Assembly: GCA_012934845.2 (NCBI GenBank)
Contig: WNNJ02003752.1
Location: 1 to 64,000, forward strand
Source: Pomphorhynchus laevis
Taxonomy: Eukaryota > Acanthocephala > Palaeacanthocephala > Echinorhynchida > Pomphorhynchidae
Direction of reading: 5' to 3'
DNA length: 64,000 nucleotides
A program made the translations under genes and the position numbers. Positions 1 through 11,500 of the stretch are shown here, in pieces. Position 1 is the first letter of the stretch; every line of letters starts with the position of its first letter. The notes below the pieces were generated by a model. The model made no database searches. It was not told the DNA's origin and saw only the letters and a program-made list of their open reading frames with translations.

Positions 1-235
1 TACGGAGAGCGACAGCTCGAATCTCGGATAAGTCAAATTTCAAAAGGCGAAGAGTTGGTAGTTAGCCTTCTGATGAGCCCGGGGCTACCAACATGTGGCA
101 AAAAGCGGGCGAAACGAAAACGGCTGTGGCAATGTGGCCGTTAGTAGTCAGGGTGTATGGAATTGGATATCATGAAGGAAGGATTCTGTAGCTGGTTTTC
201 AATGCGAAAGTCACCTCGTGTGACCTAGCAACTAT
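1..235 (+). mobile_element. GC-richer repeat fragment at window edge
   Basis: The first 235 bases are clearly richer in G and C than the AT-rich DNA that starts abruptly at about 236, so this looks like the end of an inserted element cut by the window edge. No reading frame gives a recognisable protein. It contains the hammerhead-like fold listed separately at 65-154. The family is unknown; a retroelement untranslated region is a reasonable inference because hammerheads are common there. Confidence 0.4.
65..154 (+). ncRNA. candidate hammerhead ribozyme (type I layout)
   Basis: All conserved core pieces are present in order. CTGATGA is at 70-76. Stem II is GCCCG (77-81) with CGGGC (106-110), and inside its loop sits a second hairpin, GCTAC/GTGGC. 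GAAAC is at 111-115. Stem III begins with A114-T148 and C115-G147, then after an internal loop has six pairs (119-124 with 137-142). TC at 148-149 would be the cleavage site. Stem I is weak: 65-69 pairs with 150-154 using two G-T wobbles. A competing 8-bp hairpin (54-61 with 85-92) could disturb the fold. The fold is read directly; activity is inference. Confidence 0.55.
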
Positions 236-1650
236 TCAATATATATAATTATAATATTATGTAATATATAATATAATATTTAAATATATTATAAAATATA
301 TAGTTTCAAATATAACATATATTACAGTTATAATAAAATAATTTCATATGTTAAATTTATATTTTACATTAAATATATTGCATATTGATGACATTGATAC
401 AAAAGATTGAAACCAATTATTTATTCAAAAATAAGCAATTTTAATGTTCTCACTAATTTATAAAATTTTACTGTAAAATAAATGGAGCTTTAATACAGTT
501 AAGCTAATTTTAAACTATTGAGTTCCTCGTCTGATTCCGCCGGCACAACTTCAAACCTTCCCGATCGATTGCTTTGATTATTGAAAATGTCTGTCCATTT
601 AGGTGGTAAAGCAGGTATCATCTCCTATACATTAAATAATAACTTTTATCCAATGTCAAACGATTTAATACCTCGAATATTGGATCATACTTTGTAGCAG
701 GTCCATAGCGATATATATTGGTTGTTATTAAATTCAAGTCAGAATTAATTTGCTATTAAATATATCAATAAACAGCAAATAGTTGAAACTTATTTTTTAT
801 TAATAAAATAATTCAACTTAATCTACGTCTTTACTTAAACTTTGTTTTTTAGCAAAAATTCGTTGCTGCATTTGATTAAATTTTTATTAAATTTTTATAT
901 AGTCCAGAAGAATCCACGCTGTTCTGGACTATATATTGTTCTCTACAGGGATAAAACACAAATTTTTCATTAAAAATCTAAACAAATTTTACAATAAATA
1001 TGATAATAAATAATAAATATAATAAATATTTATTATACAATAAATATGGAGTATATTTTATTGTATAGAAAATTTAAATCGTCGAATAACTTTATAAAAA
1101 ATATTATTCAATCTTTAAATGATTAAAGTACTTTTTACAAATGAACTTTACTTTATTCTGCAAGGATTACACGTGAATTATTTATATACAAATTTCTTTT
1201 TTGTATTATTTCAAGTATTAATTCTATTATTTTTAAAATATTATTTATTAATGCTTGATTATTCGTATTTATCTATAACATATATGTGCAAATGTATTTC
1301 TATCTACTTATAATTAAGCTGTCTTAACATATAAGATCTGCTTGCTAGGGCGATGAAGTTCAATATTAACGATATGTGTATTTGCACAACTACATGTTGG
1401 TTAATCAATACTGGTTCACATTCCATTGACTATGTTACGGTGAGCAACAAGAACTGAGTCAATTTATCATTGAGTAAAAATTACGAACGAAAATTGCCGA
1501 CTAACTATAAACGTATAGTTGAACAAAAAGTTCTACTTTATAATAAGACATCTCAAAAGCTGAAGCATTTAAGATAAACAGCAATTATGCATAAATAAAG
1601 GCTATTTAGAAGTAATCAAAACTCCTTATTTAATTGTATAATTTTATGTT
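236..1650. other. AT-rich non-coding stretch
   Basis: Simple AT-rich DNA with runs of TATA and TTTATAAT type. The short open frame at 1,119-1,313 is low-complexity and shows no family signature. A 13-bp inverted pair (GTCCAGAA near 902 and TTCTGGAC near 921) makes a small hairpin. Nothing else is recognised. Confidence 0.5.
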
Positions 1651-2029
1651 TATAGAGATTTATTTGTGAACAGTGTTTTATAAATAAAGTTGTTCATTCA
1701 TTCCTTATTCATCGTTCATTATTTATTAGTCAAATCATAAAAATATATTTCTATTTCAGATTTTAATGATTTTATCGTTTAACATCTTATTTAAAATCAT
1801 TAAAATCTGAAATAGAAATATTATTTAACTTATTAAATAATAAGTTAAATAATAATTTACTTAACTTATTTAACATCTCATTTAACATCTAAAGATGTTA
1901 AACGATAAAATCATTAAAATCTGAAATAGAAATATATTTTTATGATTTGACTAATAAATAATGAACGATGAATAAGGAATGAATGAACAACTTTATTTAT
2001 AAAACACTGTTCACAAATAAATCTCTATA
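1651..2029. repeat. large perfect inverted repeat (138-bp arms)
   Basis: Left arm 1,651-1,788 and right arm 1,892-2,029 are reverse complements over 138 bases with no mismatch that I can see. The 103-bp spacer holds an extra inverted copy of part of the left arm (about 1,793-1,822) and a smaller palindrome around TAACTTATT, so the structure is nested. No protein is encoded and no clear target-site duplication is visible. It could be a foldback or MITE-type DNA element, or a recent inverted duplication. It lies just downstream of the DUF389 gene's 3' end. Confidence 0.85.
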
Positions 2030-2408
2030 TTTATTAATTATTTATAATTATTTTTCTACATTTTTAATTTATATATAGTATAAAATACGTATACTCAGAT
2101 ATCTGATCTAATTAATTTATATATTAAAAGGTTAATAATATATTTTAATTTTATATAGCCATGGAATCGTAAACTCTTAGTTCTTTAGCATTCTCGCTTC
2201 CGAAAGAATATTATAAATTATTTTATTTTATTTATAAAAAATTATTTTTATTATTTGCTACATAATTGTATAATTCATAATTATTGATATATTATTGATA
2301 AACAATTACAATATTTATAAAAGTTAGGCATATAAAAATTGGAAATAATTTTCATTTGGTATACAAACGCATTCTTCCTAATAAATAATATTTTTTTAAT
2401 GACAATTA

Positions 2409-2414
2409 TTTATT
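2409..2414 (-). terminator. candidate poly(A) signal
   Basis: AATAAA on the minus strand, about 125 bases beyond the phase-0 stop codon of the DUF389-family gene. It overlaps the end of the longer alternative frame of the last exon. In AT-rich DNA such a hexamer is expected often by chance, so only its position supports it. Confidence 0.35.
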
Positions 2415-2536
2415 ACCGAGCAGTACAGAATGCTTGTCGCAAATGGGCATTATTTTAACCAAACAAAACGTATACTTCAGAATCTTCTTAAGCACTCCAA
2501 TGTCTAACTGGATGACCTCTCGTCGATCGATCTGCC

Positions 2537-2599
2537 CTAATGCAGGCACAGGACATTTTGACGAGGTTGATTCCAACCCGTGTCCGAATTCAACGGATG
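2537..2599 (-). CDS. DUF389-family gene, probable last exon (frame uncertain)
   Basis: After GATAAAAG the phase-0 frame gives a 20-residue tail (HPLNSDTGWNQPRQNVLCLH) and a TAG at 2,537-2,539. A second frame of the same exon stays open to a TAA at 2,406-2,408 and contains GQIDRREVIQLDIGVLKKIL, which looks more protein-like but needs a preceding exon ending with one extra base. I list the frame that matches the measured phase and flag the other. Confidence 0.4.
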   Translation of the reverse strand, partial: HPLNSDTGWNQPRQNVLCLH

Positions 2600-5500
2600 C
2601 TTTTATCCGAATTGAACGGATAATTATTAGAAAGAATAATAATTAATTGTTTAATAAATAAATATTCATATTAGTATAGCATCAATAATTATTAATATAA
2701 TTAGTATTATATTAATAATATATTTGGTAAATATTAATTAATAGTAACCAATTAGTAACGCTATTCGTTCAAGATTAATTGAGAAAATAATTATCATTAA
2801 AATCAAAAATTACGACAAAACTTGTTTAATGTTTTGTTTGCAACTCAGTAAACAACAATTAGATTTTAATACTGATTTTGAAATAGAAATGCAAAATCTT
2901 CAAATACCGATATGTCATGAGCGAACTGCTCTACTCTTCTCCGTACATCACTACTCTCCAGATTTCGATCCCTTTCAGCTTCAACATTTAGACCATAGTG
3001 ACTCTGTTCCATAGAAAATAAGTTTTAAAATAAATAAAAAATAATAATTTTCGCAATAAAGTTTTACTGTATCTATAAATTATAGATTAAAACTGTAGCA
3101 ACATTTTTAACTTTCTATGATAAACGTTCAATTTTTGATTAATACCCGACAGTCAAGGAAAAATAATATAATATATTTATTGTATAATTTTATACATATA
3201 AAGTATCAATTGGGTTATTTGAACCACAATTTGAGATCCTTGTTTCTATCGAATTCATTAATATTTTTAAATAAGTAGGTATTAAGTAAAATAAGAGACA
3301 ATGATCAAAACATAGAAGATTCAAATGTTAATTTATCAGACAACAAAGAACTTCCGGCATTAACAGTTACCTATAAACCAGAATTTATACTAATTTGGAA
3401 CAGGCCAAATATGATGACCAAGCTCAACGAGCATCAACGTTTGATGATCAATTATTCCGATTAATCGTGGAATTTTTCCTGCTTATTCTATCCAATATCT
3501 AATTTTGAGCTATTACCAGGGTTGGGCGAAATACCTTTATATGCCATTTTGTCTAAATTCATAAACTTGCGGTTCAATTTCATGTTAATAGGGATGTTGA
3601 AGATAATAAAGATACAAGATTAGATAGTAATGAAATATATTACACAATATCTGATTTCTAATTATTAAACGGTGTCTGCATAATAATGGTAATTTTCTTA
3701 CCGCCCATTCTTGTACATCAACTTTCGATGCCCGCCGTGCATCTACAGGTAAGTTATTAATCTTTGTAATCTAAACTAAAAGTGCTAAATAACAATACAG
3801 TCGATTAATCTTACTTTTAGATCATCCCAAAATTTGTCAGCAAACGTATTCTTCCGATTTACTTGCTTTATCTGGGAAATTATAAATCAGATTGGGCTAA
3901 GCATATTTTAGTATGTGCCATGAAAAAATTAAACACATCTTAAGTAGTTATAATTATAAATATTTAAAATATTTACCAAAAAGTCACTAATTTTAGTAAC
4001 CAGCATCGAGAAGATAGAATTATCGAAAGATTTACAGTGAGTTTGATACTCAATAGGAACATCCCGATAACAGGCATTTATTTCACCTCGCAGAATTCAT
4101 TCAAAACTTTTATATGATATTTTTATATAAATATATGATATTTTTATATAAATATATGATATTTATATTATATAATATGATATACATGATATTTTTGTAT
4201 GATATTTATATTATATATGATGTTTATATTATATATTATATAATATGATATATATGATATTTTTGTATGATATTTTTATATTATATTATTATATGATACC
4301 TTTATATCTGCTTTTTTTATTTGATATTTATATATGATACTTTTATATGATATTTTTTGTATAAATGTTGAAAACACGGGGGAAACAAAATGTGAAACAT
4401 TTTATTATAATCCTGATGATGATAGCAGAAGCTATCGAAATATAGAATTTTAATCAAATAAAGGATATTTTCTTCTTCGTTCCTGTAATAACTATATATT
4501 TGAAATGGAAGAAGATTATGTGTTTAGTATTTATTGTCATTTTATCATTTTATTTTTCGAGTGAAAATAAATATTAAATATCGTTTTTGAATAATTAAAT
4601 TTTCTTCAATTGATTCTCTTCACATGAGAAAGTAAATATTTTGCAAAATCAAAAACGTATCAAATTAAAATATTTTGCAAAATCAAAAACGTATCAAATT
4701 ATTATGCTCTATCATTAAAGTGCTAAAGTGCTATCAAATTCGCTAGATGGAATAATTAAATGGTCGATTTCATCATTTCATATGATCAATTACTACAATT
4801 GTTTTTCATGTGATAATTTGGCGATATATTGAATATTTTGTCATTTTAAAACTAAATCTAGAAAATGTATTTATGTATTTTGCTTTTCAGTTTCATATTT
4901 TCATAATATTTTTTAGGAATAAAAAAATAAGTAAAGAATTTGGTTTCATAAAATAGCTTTAGTACTTCTACAAAGTTTGCAAGACGTAAATCTGCGAGAC
5001 GTAAGTCTGCAAGACGTAAATCTGCGAGACGTAAGTCTGCAAGACGTAAGTCTGCAGTAAGTAAGTCTGAAAGACGTAAGTCTGAAAAACGTTTTACATT
5101 TTATATTTTATTAATTTATATTAATAAAATAGTATTTGTATCAACAACAAATATTATTAAAAATATTTTATAAAATTTTGAATTTATGATGTTTATTTAT
5201 AAAAACGTTTATCTAGTTAGATTCATCAAATGTGTGCAGCACTTACTTTCAAAACAATCATACCCGTAAGCAACATACAAATTATGTTGAGAAGTGTAAG
5301 TAAAAGACTTGTTAATCCTAAAATTGATGCCTGCTTTGATGTCCAGATACCATCTACGTTAAGAATTACACTTCCGTTTAATGAACAAAGTGAGTTATAG
5401 AGCTAAATAAAGATAGAATGTATATATGTTTAATGTTTCCAACATACGAATACAAACACAAATACAATAGTTGTTTCTTTAGAACAATTAAATGCATCAA

Positions 5501-8500
5501 TTATAACATTCAAAATGTAATATTCAATAGTTAATATTCGAAGGTATAAATTCATTGTTAGTATTTTATACATTGTTTTTATTCAATGTAACATTAAATT
5601 TTTAATATTTAGTTTAATATTAAGTTTAATATTAATATTTAATATTATTTATAAATTATTCTTTTATGCAAAAATAATAAAAAATGTTAATATTTAATGT
5701 TTGATATTCAATGCTTAATGTTCAATGTTTAATATTCAAAGATTGATATGTAATGGTTTATAACCAATAGTTAATATTGAATTTCATAGAATACCATTGA
5801 ATACCATTGAATATCATAGGTTGATATTCAATGGTTAATATTAATATTTAATGTTTGATATTCAATGCTTAATGTTCAATGTTTAATATTCAAAGATTGA
5901 TATGTAATGGTTTATAACCAATAGTTAATATTGAATTTCATAGAATACCATTGAATACCATTGAATATCATAGGTTGATATTCAATGGTTAATATTAATA
6001 TTTAATGTTTGATATTCAATGCTTAATGTTCAATGTTTAATATTCAAAGATTGATATGTAATGGTTTATAACCAATAGTTAATATTGAATTTCATAGAAT
6101 ACCATTGAATACCATTGAATATCATAGGTTGATATTTAATTATTAATATTAATATTTAATGTTTGATATTCAATGCTTAATGTTCAATGTTTAATATTCA
6201 AAGATTGATATGTAATGGTTTATAACCAATAGTTAATATTGAATTTCATAGAATACCATTGAATACCATTGAATATCATAGGTTGATATTTAATTATTAA
6301 TATTAATATTTAATGTTTGATATTCAATGGTTAATGTTCAATGTTTAATATTCAAAGATTGATATGTAATGGTTTATAACCAATAGTTAATATTGAATTT
6401 CATAGAATACCATTGAATACCATTGAATATCATAGGTTGATATTCAATGGTTAATATTAATATTTAATGTTTGATATTCAATGGTTAATGTTCAATGTTT
6501 AATATTCAAAGATTGATATGTAATGGTTTATAACCAATAGTTAATATTGAATTTCATAGAATACCATTGAATACCATTGAATATCATAGGTTGATATTTA
6601 ATTATTAATATTAATATTTAATGTTTGATATTCAATGCTTAATGTTCAATATTTAATATTCAAAGATTGTTATGTAATGGTTTATAACCAATAGTTAATA
6701 TTGAATTTCATAGAATACCATTGAATACCATTGAATATCATAGGTTGATATTCAATGGTTAATATTAATATTTAATGTTTGATATTCAATGGTTAATGTT
6801 CAATGTTTAATATTCAAAGATTGATATGTAATGGTTTATAACCAATAGTTAATATTGAATTTCATAGAATACCATTGAATACCATTGAATATCATAGGTT
6901 GATATTTAATTATTAATATTAATATTTAATGTTTGATATTCAATGGTTAATGTTCAATGTTTAATATTCAATGCTTAATGTTCAATGTCAAAGATTAATG
7001 TAATGGTTTATAACCAAAGTTAATATTGATACCATTGAATAATGTTTGATATTCAATGCTTAATGGTTTATAACCAATAGTTAATATTGAATTTCATAGA
7101 ATACCATTGAATACCATTGAATATCATAGGTTGATATTCAATGGTTAATATTAATATTTAATGTTTGATATTCAATGCTTAATGTTCAATGTTTAATATT
7201 CAAAGATTGATATGTAATGGTTTATAACCAATAGTTAATATTGAATTTCATAGAATACCATTGAATACCATTGAATATCATATGTTGATATTCAATGGTC
7301 AATATTAATATTTAATGTTTGATATTCAATGCTTAATGTTCAATGTTTAATATTCAAAGATTGATATGTAATGGTTTATAACCAATAGTTAATATTGAAT
7401 TTCATAGAATACCATTGAATACCATTGAATATCATAGGTTGATATTCAATGGTTAATATTCAATAATGTTCAATGTTTAATATCCATTGAATATCATAGG
7501 TTGATATTTAATTATTAATATTAATATTTAATGTTTGATATTCAATGCTTAATGTTCAATATTTAATATTCAAAGATTGTTATGTAATGGTTTATAACCA
7601 ATAGTTAATATTGAATTTCATAGAATACCATTGAATACCATTGAATATCATAGGTTGATATTCAATGGTTAATATTAATATTTAATGTTTGATATTCAAT
7701 GGTTAATGTTCAATGTTTAATATTCAAAGATTGATATGTAATGGTTTATAACCAATAGTTAATATTGAATTTCATAGAATACCATTGAATACCATTGAAT
7801 ATCATAGGTTGATATTTAATTATTAATATTAATATTTAATGTTTGATATTCAATGCTTAATGTTCAATGTTTAATATTCAAAGATTGATATGTAATGGTT
7901 TATAACCAATAGTTAATATTGAATTTCATAGAATACCATGTTTGATATTCAATGCTTAATGTTCCATATGTAATGGTTTATAACCAATAGTTAATATTGA
8001 ATTTCATAGAATACCATTGAATACCATTGAATATCATAGGTTATTTAATATTAATATTTAATGTTTGATATTCAATGGTTAATGTTCAATGTTTAATATT
8101 CAAAGATTGATATGTAATGGTTTATAACCAATAGTTAATATTGAATTTCATAGAATACCATTGAATACCATTGAATATCATAGGTTGATATTCAATGGTT
8201 AATGTTCAATGTTTAATATTCAAAGATTGATATGTAATGGTTTATAACCAATAGTTAATATTGAATTTCATAGAATACCATTGAATACCATTGAATATCA
8301 TAGGTTGATATTCAATGGTTAATATTAATATTTAATGTTTGATATTCAATGCTTAATGTTCAATGTTTAATATTCAAAGATTGATATGTAATGGTTTATA
8401 ACCAATAGTTAATATTGAATTTCATAGAATACCATTGAATACCATTGAATATCATAGGTTGATATTCAATGGTTAATATTAATATTTAATGTTTGATATT

Positions 8501-11500
8501 CAATGCTTAATGTTCAATGTTTAATATTCAAAGATTGATATGTAATGGTTTATAACCAATAGTTAATATTGAATTTCATAGAATACCATTGAATACCATT
8601 GAATATCATAGGTTGATATTTAATTATTAATATTAATATTTAATGTTTGATATTCAATGGTTAATGTTCAATGTTTAATATTCAAAGATTGATATGTAAT
8701 GGTTTATAACCAATAGTTAATATTGAATTTCATAGAATACCATTGAATACCATTGAATATCATAGGTTGATATTCAATGGTTAATATTAATATTAAATGT
8801 TTGATATTCAATGGTTAATGTTCAATGTTTAATATTCAAAGATTGATATGTAATGGTTTATAACCAATAGTTAATATTGAATTTCATAGAATACCATTGA
8901 ATACCATTGAATATCATAGGTTGATATTTAATTATTAATATTAATATTTAATGTTTGATATTCAATGCTTAATGTTCAATATTTAATATTCAAAGATTGT
9001 TATGTAATGGTTTATAACCAATAGTTAATATTGAATTTCATAAAATACCATTGAATACCATTGAATATCATAGATTAATTTCAATGGTTAATATTAATAT
9101 TTAATGTTTGATATTTAATGGTTAATGTTCAATGTTTAATATTCAAAGATTGATATGTAATGGTTTATAAGCAATAGTTAATATTGAATTTCTTAGAATA
9201 CCATTGAATAAGTATAAATATCATAGATTGATATTCAATGGTTAATATTAATATTAAATGTTTGATATTCAATTTGTAATATTCAATGGTTCATATTCAA
9301 TAACTAATGTTTAATAGTTTATGTTCATTAATTTATATTCATTCACAACACAATTACTAACTACAATTTAACGAAATTAACTGCTTCTTTAAAGTTTCCA
9401 GCATTAATTTTTGTAAAACGGGAAATGTTGAAGACCGGCACTATTTGATTTAGCATAATTTTTTTAACAGCAATATTAAATTGTTATAAGTGTAAAAAGT
9501 GTTATCGTTATCAACTTATAGATCGGCACACCTATCAGATTTTTAAATTGCGATTTTGTGAATTTTCGTTAATGATAGTTCGTGAAATTGTTTACTTATC
9601 ACCTATAAAATATTTTATATAAATATATAAATTTTTTAATTAACTAAATGTAATTGATGCTGGCTAAATAAATTTTGTAAATGTTATAGTTTTGATTTAG
9701 CGTTATATTCTCAAAAATCCACAACATCGATCTTATTTAAATATACCATTTTAGCTAGACAACTACTTTCCACGATTGTGGACGATATAAGCAAAGTGCA
9801 CGATTTTGAACGCTTTGCCACAATTTCGACGATTTAGACATATTTCACGATTATGACCGATTCAAGCAAATGTAGCCAATTCGAACGATATAGGCAAATA
9901 TTTTCCACTTTGATTATTATTTCTTTGTATCCTTTATCATATAAATTATTAATATAGTTATATAATATGATATTTGGTAATAATACATTAAATATTATTA
10001 AATAATTGATATGTGATTGGTGACTAATGTTTATATATATTTATATAAATATCTTATTTAAAAAATAAATTGCTATGCAATTAGTAAATATGTTTATAGA
10101 ATTCGTTCGTAATTACAAAAACAACGTATATATTTTTTAATTTTTTTAATCTATCATCGGGAAATGACCATTAAACAGGTTTTTGAGAATAATTGCGCTG
10201 TTATATAACACGCAGAGTTAACGAATTTGTGCTAATATACTATATCCACTTAATCAGCAAACCTTAAAATTGAATTGCTGTTTACATAAAATAAAAATGT
10301 ATTGATGTGTTTTTATGCAAATCGTCTTGTGCAAAATTATAAACCGACGATAATGGGCGAATTTCTCTTTAATTGAATAAGACAGATGCAAGTAAATGGT
10401 GACGATTTTAAGATCAGTTTTTGAATCTAAATAATTTTGTCAAAAGGGTGGATCGATGTATTTAGAAAAATTATCATAACTGGAAGCATTATTCGATGAG
10501 ATTCGATAAGATTTCTAAATCCTCATGTATCTCGGATGATGGTATGCAATTATGTTCAGATTAGATATCATTTTCGAGATAAACTTTAACATGCCAATTT
10601 AATGGCTTCAGTCATTTAAATGTTGAAGACCGTTTCTGGTTACTACGTATTTAACACTCAAATTAACAAAATAATTATTTTGCAAAATTATATACTTCGT
10701 AATAAGATTATATAAAAATTACAAATTTATAACAAAATTATATTATAAAAATTACCCAAAATTAAATGGACTTCTTGGTAATCAGATGTATCACATTTAG
10801 TAATCCCTGATTCTCTAGGTCATGCAATAATTCTTGCTATCGCATAATTATTAATATTAGTATATTATATAATATAATATTATATTATAATATCTATAAT
10901 ATAATATTATATATAATATTATATTATATTATATTAATATTAGTATAATATAATATTAGTATATTATATTAAATAATATTAAAATTGATTGAAACCTCAA
11001 TATATTTGAATGCTTTTGAAGTTGATGCATTCCTGACTGCATAACGAATTATTAAATAAAATTTAGTTTAAGATACAAAATATAATGTATAAAAATAGAG
11101 TTAGAAAAAAGCAAGTTGAATAAAATGGTAAAAGTAAACATGTATCAAAATACATGTACCAAAACAAAATTACAATCAAATAAGCAAAATGTTGTATTAA
11201 TTTAAAAATTGTTGATCAATATATTATATTATGGTAAAAATTTTATAATATTAAATTTAAATTAAATATAGATTTTTATTTAATACGATGATAGCAGATA
11301 TATACAAAAATAGATAATCGATCCTTCACCAAACTTTCAAAATATAGACCAAGATTAGTTATTTTTGATATATTGTAATTTTAATGTTCTTATACTTTTT
11401 AAATATTTGCCTCTTGATTTTTCAAGATATCAATTCATTTTTGAATGATATCAAAATTCTATCATAATCAGCATTACATTAAATAATCATCGCATATCAT

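Noticed and set aside
3290-3475. Plus-strand open frame of about 55 codons (contains NKELPALTVTYKPEFILIW)
   Set aside because: No start codon in a sensible position, no recognisable domain and no splice partners; it lies within intron 12 of the minus-strand gene.
3660-3900. Plus-strand gene suggested by CAG|GTAAGT at 3,748 and TTACTTTTAG| at 3,820
   Set aside because: The same interval reads as exons 11 and 12 of the minus-strand gene with correct phase and family-like sequence; the plus-strand sites are coincidental.
5690-9290. Regularly spaced repeats that could suggest a CRISPR array
   Set aside because: The whole 154-bp unit repeats without unique spacers, in a eukaryotic intron; it is a satellite.
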